Numbered from the stretch's first letter, positions 1 through 6,042 are shown. The stretch: DNA of 7,642 nucleotides from Limivivens faecihominis (GCF_020686945.1 NZ_JAJEPR010000064.1:1-7642); one strand, 5' to 3'. Translations and numbers: made by a program. The notes: generated by a model not told the origin, from the letters alone.

Positions 1-19
1 TGAAAGTTGAGGATTAGTA

Positions 20-208
20 ATGGGGGTTTACAAAGAAGGAAAAAACTGGAAAGTACAGGTGTATTACAAAGACTGGCAGGGAAACCGAAAAAGAAAACAG
101 AAAAGAGGATTCAGGACCAAGGGTGAAGCTAAGGAATGGGAAAGAGATTTTCTGCAACAGCAGAGCCAGGGTGTGGATATTATCCAACACTTTATAACAA
201 ACTTTTAG
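20..208 (+). pseudogene. Truncated Tn916-type tyrosine integrase, N-terminal fragment
   Basis: The 62-residue reading frame begins MGVYKEGKNWKVQVYYKDW and continues with a basic stretch (NRKRKQKRGF) and RTKGEAKEWERDF. This is the pattern of the AP2-like, three-stranded arm-type DNA-binding domain at the N-terminus of Tn916-family integrases, which bind arm sites near the element ends. Intact integrases of this family are roughly 380-400 residues; here the family resemblance stops near residue 54 (GVDI) and a short unrelated tail ends at the stop. The core-binding domain and the catalytic R-H-R-Y domain are absent, so it cannot recombine DNA. A weak purine-rich site (GAGGA) precedes the ATG. 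The marR promoter begins 4 bp after the stop, so the efflux cassette is joined almost directly to the breakpoint. The 17 bases before it (frame ...K-V-E-D-stop) could be the end of an upstream gene such as an excisionase, but this is too short to call. Confidence 0.8.
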
Positions 209-211
209 TAG

Positions 212-240
212 TTGCGTGCGCACGCATATTGTGTTATAAT
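212..240 (+). promoter_or_regulatory. Promoter of the marR-MATE operon
   Basis: A TTGCGT -35 hexamer (212-217) and a perfect TATAAT -10 hexamer (235-240) are separated by 17 bp, ideal spacing for the housekeeping sigma factor. Transcription would start near 247, just upstream of the AGGAGG ribosome binding site at 251-256. Confidence 0.8.
213..226. promoter_or_regulatory. 14-bp palindromic operator over the -35 box
   Basis: TGCGTGCGCACGCA is a perfect inverted repeat that covers most of the -35 hexamer and the start of the spacer. MarR-family dimers bind such palindromes and usually repress their own operon until an efflux substrate releases them. The site is therefore the likely autoregulatory operator of the adjacent marR gene. 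Palindrome and position are seen directly; binding is inferred. Confidence 0.6.
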
Positions 241-265
241 ACTGGTGGTTAGGAGGAATATATCT

Positions 266-715
266 ATGAAACTATTAAAATGGCTTTCAGTAACAGACCG
301 ATTTTACAAAATCTATTTGGATAAACAGCTTGCCCCCTTTGGAATCAACAACAGCCAATATATGTTTTTGATTAAAATCTGTCGTTCGCCTGGCATTTTA
401 CAGGATTCTTTAATGGATATGTTTTATGTTCATCCGAGCAATATTGTACGGACAGTTGCGGCATTAGAAAAGCAGGGAATGATTATGCGTTCCCCAAATG
501 ATAAGGATAAGCGGACGTGTAAGCTGTATCCTACGGAACGTGCGCTGTCTGTAATTGATGAGGTACAGACGGTATGTGAAAAGACAGAAGCTCTTTTATT
601 GCAAGGCTTCAGGGAATCTGATAAAAACCTCTTTATTGATTTGCTGATTCAGGCAGGTGAAAATATTACAGCGGAACTCCGTATAGAAAGAAAGGGGGAT
701 GAATTTAATGACTGA
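266..715 (+). CDS. MarR-family transcriptional regulator of the MATE pump
   Basis: This 149-residue protein has the MarR layout: N-terminal dimerisation helix (about 5-40), a winged helix-turn-helix (about 45-95) containing SNIVRTVAALEKQGMI as the recognition-helix region, a wing with NDKDKRTCKLYPT, and C-terminal helices that complete the dimer interface. The D-x-R-type wing signature is present. The start at 266 is chosen because AGGAGG (251-256) lies 9 nt upstream; an in-frame ATG at 212 lies inside the promoter and is unlikely. Its last codons overlap the MATE gene by 8 bp, so the two are co-transcribed and probably translationally coupled. By analogy with MepR/MepA of Staphylococcus aureus, it probably represses its own operon and responds to a pump substrate. 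The ligand is unknown. Confidence 0.9.
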   Translation: MKLLKWLSVTDRFYKIYLDKQLAPFGINNSQYMFLIKICRSPGILQDSLMDMFYVHPSNIVRTVAALEKQGMIMRSPNDKDKRTCKLYPTERALSVIDEVQTVCEKTEALLLQGFRESDKNLFIDLLIQAGENITAELRIERKGDEFND

Positions 716-2063
716 GAATCCCCTAGGATATGAAAAAATTTCAAAGCTGTTGAAAAATTTTGCTGTTCCCAGTATTGTGGCGTCTCTTGTCGGCTCAATC
801 TACAATATTGTGGATCAGATTTTTATTGGTCAAGGGGTCGGTTATTTGGGAAATGCAGCAACCAATGTTGCCTACCCGTTTTCTACCATCTGCCTTGCCA
901 TTGCACTACTGGTCGGAATTGGCAGTGCTTCCCGTGTTTCCCTCTGTCTTGGAAGCAAAGAGCCGAAAGCTGCCGCCAAAGCAGCGGGAAATGGTATTGT
1001 TCTGATGGGAATTTTCGGAATTATTTATTTGCTGGTTGGAGAAACTTTTCTGTCTTTGCTCCTAAAGGCATTTGGGGCAACGACAGATGTGTTTCCATAT
1101 GCCAAGCAGTATGCCAGCATAACATTGATTGGAATGCCGTTTCTCATTGTAACGAATGGTATGAGCAATTTGATTCGAGCAGATGGAAAACCAAAGTATT
1201 CAATGGTCTGCATGGTTGTGGGAGCTATTATCAATACCATTCTTGACCCCATTTTTATTTTTGTTTGCGATTGGGGAATTGCCGGCGGAGCTTGGGCAAC
1301 GGTTATTGGGCAAATTTTTTCCTTCATACTCGCACTCCGTTATCTATGGCGTTTCCAAACAATCCATTTTGAAAAAGAGTCGTTTTTATTGGACATTAAA
1401 GAAAGCCTGAAAATTTGCAGCATGGGGATAAGTAGCAGCTCAAACCAGATTGCAGTTACCGTGATTCAAATCATTCAGTACAATTCGTTGACTTATTACG
1501 GCGCATTATCAAAATATGGAACAGATATTCCCTTAGCTGCTTGCGGAATCGTTATGAAAACAAATGCCATAATCCTTGCGATTGTTGTAGGAATCTCGCA
1601 GGGAACACAGCCGATTATCGGCTTCAACTATGGGGCAGGGCAATACCATCGTGTACGGGAGGCTTACCTGCTTGCGGTAAAATGGAACCTTGTTGTTTCC
1701 ACTATTGCTTTCATCGCATTTCAATTTTTCCCGCAATCTATCATTTCGCTATTCGGAGATGGGGACGAGCTGTATTTTGAATTTGCTGTTTTGTTCATGC
1801 GTACCTATCTTTTCATGGTGTTGGTAAATGGTGTGCAGTTGCTTTCTTCCAGTTTTTTTACCGCAATAGGAAAATCGTTAAGAGGTGCTCTGTTGGCATT
1901 AACAAGGCAGACCTTTTTGTTGATTCCGTTAACCCTGCTGCTCCCGCTTCGTTTCGGAATTATGGGAGTATTGCTTGCGGGGCCTGTTGCTGATTTTTCA
2001 GCGTTTGTGCTATCTGTTGTACTGGTGGGTATAGAATTAAAAAAACAAAAAAATGACATGTAA
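708..2063 (+). CDS. MATE-family multidrug efflux transporter
   Basis: A 451-residue integral membrane protein with about twelve hydrophobic segments in two homologous halves, the expected size and topology for the multidrug and toxic compound extrusion family (MepA/DinF/NorM relatives). The N-terminus (ENPLGYEKISKLLKNFAVPS) and the segment NIVDQIFIGQGVGYLGNAA are typical of the MepA-like branch in Firmicutes. It would export cationic drugs or metabolites across the cytoplasmic membrane in exchange for Na+ or H+. The start at 708 is preferred over the in-frame ATG at 699 because the AAAGGGGG ribosome binding site (691-698) is 9 nt upstream of 708 but touches 699. It overlaps the end of marR by 8 bp and is under the same operator. 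The C-terminus is short, polar and lysine-rich. No frameshift is seen, so the pump looks functional. The substrate cannot be read from the sequence. Confidence 0.93.
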   Translation: MTENPLGYEKISKLLKNFAVPSIVASLVGSIYNIVDQIFIGQGVGYLGNAATNVAYPFSTICLAIALLVGIGSASRVSLCLGSKEPKAAAKAAGNGIVLMGIFGIIYLLVGETFLSLLLKAFGATTDVFPYAKQYASITLIGMPFLIVTNGMSNLIRADGKPKYSMVCMVVGAIINTILDPIFIFVCDWGIAGGAWATVIGQIFSFILALRYLWRFQTIHFEKESFLLDIKESLKICSMGISSSSNQIAVTVIQIIQYNSLTYYGALSKYGTDIPLAACGIVMKTNAIILAIVVGISQGTQPIIGFNYGAGQYHRVREAYLLAVKWNLVVSTIAFIAFQFFPQSIISLFGDGDELYFEFAVLFMRTYLFMVLVNGVQLLSSSFFTAIGKSLRGALLALTRQTFLLIPLTLLLPLRFGIMGVLLAGPVADFSAFVLSVVLVGIELKKQKNDM

Positions 2064-2220
2064 ACAACAGCCCTATGTGAAAACATTCAAAACCCGAACG
2101 ATGATGCAAGAAGATACCGAATTAAAGGACTTTCCACTCTACTGTCCGAAGTGTAAACAGCAAACACTTGTGAATGTCAAGCACTTTGTTGTTTCGGTTA
2201 GCATAGATAGTGCAAATTAA
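2053..2220 (+). pseudogene. Decayed cysteine-rich KTR-domain protein
   Basis: The frame from ATG 2053 to TAA 2220 encodes 55 residues containing KTRTMMQEDTELKDFPLYCP followed by KCKQQTLVNVK. This matches the small cysteine-rich KTR-domain proteins that recur on Clostridia conjugative transposons, which normally start with a CPxCGNKTR knuckle and have a second CPKC knuckle; together these would bind one zinc ion. Here the CPKC knuckle survives but the first is lost. The bases at 2069-2079 (AGCCCTATGTG) resemble the CPMC codons in another frame, suggesting a small indel plus a substitution. The ATG overlaps the end of the MATE gene and has no ribosome binding site, and the C-terminus (SIDSAN) departs from the usual tail. 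It is probably a non-functional remnant; the function of intact members is unknown. Confidence 0.7.
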
Positions 2221-2268
2221 GATGGTATCTGAATAGAAAAATACAGTATGCTAAATATTTTACAAGGC

Positions 2269-2297
2269 TTGATTTTCTAAGCAAACTCTCTTATAAT
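2269..2297 (+). promoter_or_regulatory. Orphan promoter-like sequence
   Basis: TTGATT (2269-2274), a 17-bp spacer and TATAAT (2292-2297) match the housekeeping promoter consensus well. No protein gene follows on this strand before the terminator at 2626-2673, so a transcript of about 370 nt would be non-coding. The match is direct; activity is inferred, and such hits occur by chance in AT-rich DNA. Confidence 0.45.
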
Positions 2298-2353
2298 TTA
2301 AGCCATAGCATATAGCTATTATCCACAGCTACTGAGCAAGTGTTATCAATACC

Positions 2354-2371
2354 GATAACAAAATGATAACA
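2354..2371 (+). repeat. 18-bp direct repeat, copy 1
   Basis: GATAACAAAATGATAACA occurs here and again at 2543-2560. Each copy is itself a tandem pair of the GATAACA unit 11 bp apart, and an inverted GTTATCA lies just upstream at 2342-2348. The arrangement resembles arm-type binding sites for a tyrosine integrase. Confidence 0.7.
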
Positions 2372-2542
2372 TTAGCTTATATAGGCAGGATAATATGGAT
2401 ATATCAAATAATCAAAGGATTTACATACTCGGCAGAGAATAATTTCTAAACAAAATTAGTTAGGAAAAGTCGAGTTTGAATAATGAAAAAAATCTGAGAA
2501 CCCGCATAAACAGTGCGTTCGAGGGGTATCAAGGTTCTATTT

Positions 2543-2560
2543 GATAACAAAATGATAACA
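2543..2560 (+). repeat. 18-bp direct repeat, copy 2
   Basis: Identical to the copy at 2354-2371, offset by 189 bp. It is followed by a second short repeat family, TTATCAGGTA, at 2580-2589 and 2598-2607 in the same orientation as each other. Together these give a dense cluster of TATCA-type motifs next to the terminator. Confidence 0.7.
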
Positions 2561-2625
2561 CTGGATATTTTGGTATTATTTATCAGGTATCCTGTGGTTA
2601 TCAGGTAATATGTGTGAAACCGACA

Positions 2626-2673
2626 AAAAAGGTCTTACTGAATTGAGTGAAATCAATTTGGTAAGGCCTTTTT
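2626..2673. terminator. Bidirectional intrinsic terminator
   Basis: Arms 2626-2646 and 2653-2673 can form a 21-bp stem: A5/T5, then GGTCTTAC with GTAAGGCC, then TGAATTGA with TCAATTTG, counting G-U pairs. The loop is GTGAAA. Because the outer part is A-rich on one side and T-rich on the other, it ends with a U tract in both directions. It lies 12 bp past the stop of the minus-strand membrane-protein gene and would also stop plus-strand transcripts from the efflux side, insulating the two regions. Confidence 0.9.
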
Positions 2674-2684
2674 GCATTGCAAAA

Positions 2685-3146
2685 TTATGAATTAGAGGAA
2701 TCAGAATTGTGCTTCTCTTTACGAGCAGCGAGCCAAGCATTAATTCCAATTTTTGCTATTGTTACTAAAATAATAGCGATTACGGGTGCTAAAAATGCTG
2801 AAGAGGTTCCAAGTATTGGAGCTAGGGCAACGGATATAGAACCGACGATAAAGTTTTGTGCAGCACCAGATTCTTTTAGAATAGCTAGACGATTTTCTTT
2901 ATATCGTTCATCGCCAGAAAAGAAGGCTTCGATTTCATCTAATACTTTTTCATAAAAAATGGAATGCCCTTTTTCAGTACCAAACGGAACATTCATTGGC
3001 ATTGAAGCATTAAGCCACGAAGTTGCTACTTGATTATAGTCACCTAGCTGGGAATACAATTCATTGATTACATTTTGCTGATATTTAGGAAGACACTGTA
3101 TCCATGAATTGGGATATTCAGTAAAGATATCTTTTATGGTATTCAT
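2685..3146 (-). CDS. Unrecognised protein with C-terminal membrane region, paired with protease
   Basis: A 153-residue protein with no family I recognise. Residues 1-95 are soluble and probably mostly helical, with the conspicuous stretch ASMPMNVPFGTEKG (about 47-60) followed by an acidic helix with GDERYKENR (about 78-86). Residues 98-141 are strongly hydrophobic and rich in small residues (NFIVGSISVALAPILG, then a longer segment to NAWLAA), enough for one or two membrane passes, and end in a basic, polar tail (RKEKHNSDSSNS). There is no signal peptide. The ATG overlaps the protease stop by 4 bp (ATGA), and AAGGAGATGA (3151-3160) inside the protease end is its ribosome binding site, so the pair is translationally coupled. 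A terminator follows directly. Inference: it may be the membrane-acting partner or substrate of the protease. Alternatives are a membrane anchor or an inhibitor. Confidence 0.8.
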   Translation of the reverse strand: MNTIKDIFTEYPNSWIQCLPKYQQNVINELYSQLGDYNQVATSWLNASMPMNVPFGTEKGHSIFYEKVLDEIEAFFSGDERYKENRLAILKESGAAQNFIVGSISVALAPILGTSSAFLAPVIAIILVTIAKIGINAWLAARKEKHNSDSSNS

Positions 3147-3802
3147 TCAGTCATCTCCTTTATGTATGCAGCCGAAATAGCATGAGTAGTTTGATGAAGA
3201 GTTTGTGGATCAATACCGCCGATACTAATTCCACCATTTGTTACTTGTGGCGCATATGAGCCTATAAGCATAGCTGATATAGATGAACTACCAGGAACTA
3301 TTATGGGGCTACCAGATTGTCCAGGGCGTGATTGTATATTTAGGACAATATTCTTAGCCTTTATCCCAGAGGAATTGATAAGAATTTTTGCTCCAACAGA
3401 AGTATTTTGCTGTGTTAAAACCATTCGACCGTGATCACAATGCGGGTAACCAAAGATAGAAATATTTTCTCCAACATGCACTGAGTCGGTTGAAGTTAAA
3501 TCTAAAGTGGATTGAATGGTTTGGGGAACTTCTAATAGACATACGTCATAAATAGGATTAATTTCTTTTATTTTGGCTGGGACATAGGATACTTGCATAT
3601 TTGAAGTATCTTGATAGTCCTGTATAGAGTTAATTCTGTTCATGATTATAACAAGGCCATTGTCGTTATTTCCAACAACGTGTGAAGCAGTTGCAAGGAT
3701 TCCAGGTTTATTAATAAAGAATGCAGTGCCAAGTAAAGAAATTCCGGTTGGCGTGATTCTTCCTACTGGGTGAACTACATAACTAATATCAGTAAAAAAC
3801 AT
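3143..3802 (-). CDS. Cytoplasmic trypsin/HtrA-like serine protease
   Basis: A 219-residue trypsin-like peptidase of the PA clan. The full triad is visible: His41 in ATASHVV (compare TAAHC), Asp86 in PIYDVCLLEV, and Ser163 in RPGQSGSP, which also provides the oxyanion-hole glycine. FGYPHCDHGRMV (about 117-128) and the following strands fit the second beta-barrel of HtrA-like enzymes. It would cleave peptide bonds; specificity is unknown. There is no signal peptide, membrane anchor or PDZ domain, so it should act in the cytoplasm, unlike classical HtrA. The start is set by AAGGAGGT (3809-3816), 6 nt upstream of the ATG. It leads a two-gene operon with the membrane-region protein, overlapping it by 4 bp. 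IS66 is inserted 51 bp upstream of the start. The protease call is firm; the role of the pair is inferred. Confidence 0.9.
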   Translation of the reverse strand: MFFTDISYVVHPVGRITPTGISLLGTAFFINKPGILATASHVVGNNDNGLVIIMNRINSIQDYQDTSNMQVSYVPAKIKEINPIYDVCLLEVPQTIQSTLDLTSTDSVHVGENISIFGYPHCDHGRMVLTQQNTSVGAKILINSSGIKAKNIVLNIQSRPGQSGSPIIVPGSSSISAMLIGSYAPQVTNGGISIGGIDPQTLHQTTHAISAAYIKEMTE

Positions 3803-3836
3803 GTTAAGACCTCCTTATAAATAATGTTTAGTTTAT

Positions 3837-3863
3837 ATTATAGCATAAATTTTGTAAGCGCAA
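3837..3863 (-). promoter_or_regulatory. Probable protease-operon promoter spanning the IS66 boundary
   Basis: On the minus strand, TGCTATAAT gives a perfect -10 (3837-3842) with an extended-10 TG. The best upstream hexamer is TTGCGC (3858-3863, 15-bp spacer), which lies inside the IS66 terminal repeat that begins at 3854. The -10 is in native DNA, so the present promoter is a hybrid relying mainly on its extended -10. The -35 assignment is weak. Confidence 0.55.
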
Positions 3864-3867
3864 AATA
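3854..3867. repeat. IS66 left terminal inverted repeat
   Basis: GTAAGCGCAAAATA reading inwards; pairs with 6584-6597 with one mismatch at position 6. The repeat marks the tnpC-proximal end of the element. Confidence 0.85.
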
Positions 3868-3900
3868 TTGCTACATTACTCATGAATTACGCTTGCACCA

Positions 3901-3926
3901 AAATGATAGATGCAAGCGTTTTACTC
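3901..3926 (+). repeat. IS66 left subterminal repeat
   Basis: A 26-bp sequence containing AAATGATAGATGCAAGCG and TTTTACTC is repeated in inverted orientation at 6474-6499 with three differences. A further partial copy, GTAAAATGCTTGCAT, lies at 6518-6532. These are probable binding sites for the IS66 transposition proteins. Confidence 0.7.
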
Positions 3927-3930
3927 CAGT

Positions 3931-5547
3931 TTAGTTTTGACAGTTCGTTTTCGCAGTCTCGCTCCATGGGGCAAGCTGTTCCAACTGTTCATCTGACATT
4001 TTATCGTCTGGCCGCTGTGATAAGAGATATGTCAGATATTTATAGGTGTTCAGATCATTCGCTTTTGCCATCTCAACCATTGTATACACAATAGCGCTGG
4101 AGGCAGCTCCTTTCGGACTGGCACTGAACAGCCAGTTCTTCCGGCCGACAGTGAATGGCCTGATTGCATTCTCGCTAAGATTATTGGACAAACTGCAATG
4201 ACCGTCTTCCAGATAAGTCATCAGGGTGTCTTTCCGATTTTGGGCATAGTTTACCGCTTTCGCCAAACGGGTTCCTTTGTTTGGGCGCTGTTGATCCAGC
4301 CAATTCCAGAACGCCTCCAGTATCGGCTTCTCCTTTTCAAGACGAAATTGTTTTCTCTGCTCCGCAGTGTGATTTTTTGCTTTTGAGTACCGCTCACAAT
4401 CAAACAGCTTGGAACAGAACTGTACTCCCTGCACTGCCGGAAGGCTGTAATCATACTCTTTCCCTTTCGGTATGGCATCTGTGAAGTAACGTCTCACATG
4501 TGCCCAGCAAGAGCAGCGTTTGATATCCGGCAGATTATTATAACCCTGGTATCCATCCGTCTCCAGATATCCGCTGAACCCCTGTAGGAAAGATACTGCA
4601 TGGAAGTTTGCCCTTGTCTCTGTGTAATGGTAGAGCAGGATCGGCGGAAGTCCATCTTCTCCACTGCGAAAGAGCCACATCCAGGAATCCGTTTCAGGAT
4701 TACGCTCCGGCTCATTCAGTACCTGAACCCTGGTTTCATCTGCCATCAGATATTTACGCATCCGTAACTGACGGTGAAAATAATCATAAACATGACGGAG
4801 ATAATTCTCGGCACAGTAAATGATCCAGTTAGCAAGCGTAGCCCGGCTTAATGGGACACCCAGTTGCTTCCAGTCCTATTCCTGCCTGTTTAACGGCAGA
4901 CCATTCTGGTACTTCTGGTGCATTGCCCATCCGACAACGGATTCCGATGCATAACTTTCCGGGATCAATGGTTCCTGAACAGGGGCTTTGACAAATGTCT
5001 GATCATCCGGATGTTCCTCTGATATGGCACACTCCGGGCATTTATAGGTTTCACGATAGATATTTACTACTTTTCCCTTGGCAGGGGTAAAGCGAAATTC
5101 ATGGCGGACGAATTCTTTCCCAATACATTCCATCTGCGTTCCGCAGGTTGGACAGTTTCGCTCCTCCTCCGGAAGAGAAATGATCTCGTCGCAGGAAGGA
5201 ACATTTTTAAAGAGATCAGCATGGGTCCGTCTTGCTTTTCTCTTATGTTCCGGAACAGTGATGTCATCAGGAAGTTCCTGTTCCCATGTCGGATCTGCTT
5301 CCTGCTCGGCTTCATCAAAAAGACTCAACTGGCCATCGATATCTTTCCGTTTTTCACTGGAAGTACCAAAAAGTTTCTTCGTGAGATATTCAATCTGCTG
5401 ACGAAGGTTTTCTTTTTCCAGCCGGTCTGCTTCCAATGTTTTTTGTAAAGACTGGATCAGTTCTGTCTGTGTGAAAATCGTCTTATTCAGTTGGTTGATC
5501 ATGTCCTTGTACGCAAGGATTTTTGAATCTTTTGAATTGCCAGCCAT
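3931..5547 (-). pseudogene. tnpC: IS66 transposase TnpC interrupted by an amber codon
   Basis: The DDE transposase of the element, 538 codons from ATG 5547 to the stop at 3931, with one in-frame TAG at 4876-4878 (codon 224). The first part has a leucine-rich coiled coil (about residues 14-65), the family motif KKLFGTSSEKR, and a zinc-binding region with CPTCG and CPEC. After the stop the same frame continues with DWKQLGVPLSRATLANW, then catalytic-domain motifs YLMADETRVQV and YLETDGYQGY (DDE aspartates) and the IS66 C-terminal segment ending SDEQLEQLAPWSE. Family members read NRQE-Q-DWKQLG here, so a single CAG-to-TAG change explains the stop. No other frame damage is seen, suggesting a recent mutation. 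The catalytic half could only be made by amber suppression or internal initiation, for example at ATG 4761. Confidence 0.9.
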
Positions 5548-5550
5548 ATG

Positions 5551-5613
5551 TTTTCTGCTCCTTTTTCACTGCTCTTATTATACCATAAAAAGCAATGAAA
5601 AAGAAGCAGAAAA
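5551..5613 (-). promoter_or_regulatory. Inverted repeat sequestering the tnpC ribosome binding site
   Basis: Arms 5551-5568 and 5596-5613 are complementary at 17 of 18 positions with a 27-nt loop. On the minus-strand RNA the proximal arm contains AAAAGGAGC (5557-5565), the tnpC ribosome binding site. Long transcripts that include both arms would hide it. The loop carries a promoter -10 (5577-5582). Confidence 0.65.
5577..5585 (-). promoter_or_regulatory. Extended -10 promoter for tnpC
   Basis: TGGTATAAT on the minus strand is a consensus extended -10 (TATAAT at 5577-5582). The -35 region 17 bp upstream (TTCTTT) is weak. The start would fall near 5570, between the two arms of the inverted repeat, giving a leader of about 23 nt that retains the ribosome binding site but lacks the distal arm. 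Confidence 0.5.
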
Positions 5614-5697
5614 CCCAGCATTTACAAGGAATTTCAGACATGATACAGGGTGAGAAACCCCTCCGTTTCTGTTGGTTGGCATAGATGTTTTACGCGA

Positions 5698-6042
5698 TCA
5701 TTCCGTAGGTTTGAATGCCTTGGGTTGTTCGATTTCAAGCCCGGACATGAGCCAGTCGAATTGCTGCCAGGTCAATTGTTTTACTTCCAGCTGATTTCTG
5801 GGCCAGCGAAACCTGCCCTGAACTTCCATACGTTTATACAGCAGCACAAATCCGTCAGATTCCCAGAGCAAAGCTTTGATCCTGTCACAACGTTTTCCAC
5901 AGAAAAGATACAGGGCACTTCGCCTTGGATCCATATGGAGTTGATCCTCTACAATAGCACACAGCCCGTCAATGGATTTCCGCATATCCGTTCTGCCTGT
6001 TACGATATAGATTTCATCGGCGTCTGTGATATCCCCTAACAT
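5698..6042 (-). CDS. tnpB: IS66 accessory protein TnpB (IS66 Orf2)
   Basis: A 114-residue protein with all hallmarks of IS66 Orf2/TnpB: VTGRTDMRKSIDGLCAIVED near the N-terminus, LYLFCGKRCDRIKALLWESD and GFVLLYKRME in the middle, and a C-terminal WLMSGLEIEQPKAFKP. It is required together with TnpA and TnpC for transposition of family members, but its biochemical role is not settled. Its length is normal and no damage is visible. The ATG at 6042 overlaps the end of tnpA by 7 bp and is preceded by GGAG within GAAGGAG, implying coupled translation. About 150 bp separate it from tnpC, where the regulatory inverted repeat lies. Confidence 0.95.
   Translation of the reverse strand: MLGDITDADEIYIVTGRTDMRKSIDGLCAIVEDQLHMDPRRSALYLFCGKRCDRIKALLWESDGFVLLYKRMEVQGRFRWPRNQLEVKQLTWQQFDWLMSGLEIEQPKAFKPTE

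Larger units (their letters stand above)
2221..2625. other. Intergenic stretch without a convincing gene
   Basis: About 400 bp of AT-rich DNA between the KTR remnant and the terminator at 2626. The longest plus-strand frames starting with ATG are tiny (for example 28 codons from 2363 and 15 codons from 2397) and have no recognisable similarity. It contains a promoter-like sequence, several GATAAC/GTTATC motifs and a short hairpin-forming part around 2498-2537. It may be the end region of an integrative element or encode a non-coding RNA. Confidence 0.5.

Noticed and set aside
2363..2449. 28-codon plus-strand frame after the orphan promoter.
   Set aside because: No ribosome binding site, composition like random AT-rich DNA, and it overlaps the repeat motif.
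2515..2526. GCGTTCGAGGGG resembles a tRNA T-arm, suggesting a tRNA-type attachment site.
   Set aside because: No acceptor stem, anticodon arm or CCA-like end can be fitted around it on either strand.
2342..2607. Repeated GATAAC motifs considered as a CRISPR array.
   Set aside because: Only two copies of the 18-bp unit, 189 bp apart, with irregular spacing and no cas genes.
2677..2955. Plus-strand 92-codon frame opposite the membrane-region gene.
   Set aside because: The minus-strand gene has a ribosome binding site, coupling to the protease and a plausible protein; the plus frame starts right after a terminator with none of these.
2685..3146. Membrane-region protein considered as a bacterial gasdermin.
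   Set aside because: At 153 residues it is well below gasdermin size, and its hydrophobic part is a C-terminal helical-looking segment instead of a beta-rich pore domain.
4198..5653. Several plus-strand open frames opposite the IS66 genes.
   Set aside because: They are antisense shadows of tnpC and tnpB, lack ribosome binding sites and have no recognisable protein features.
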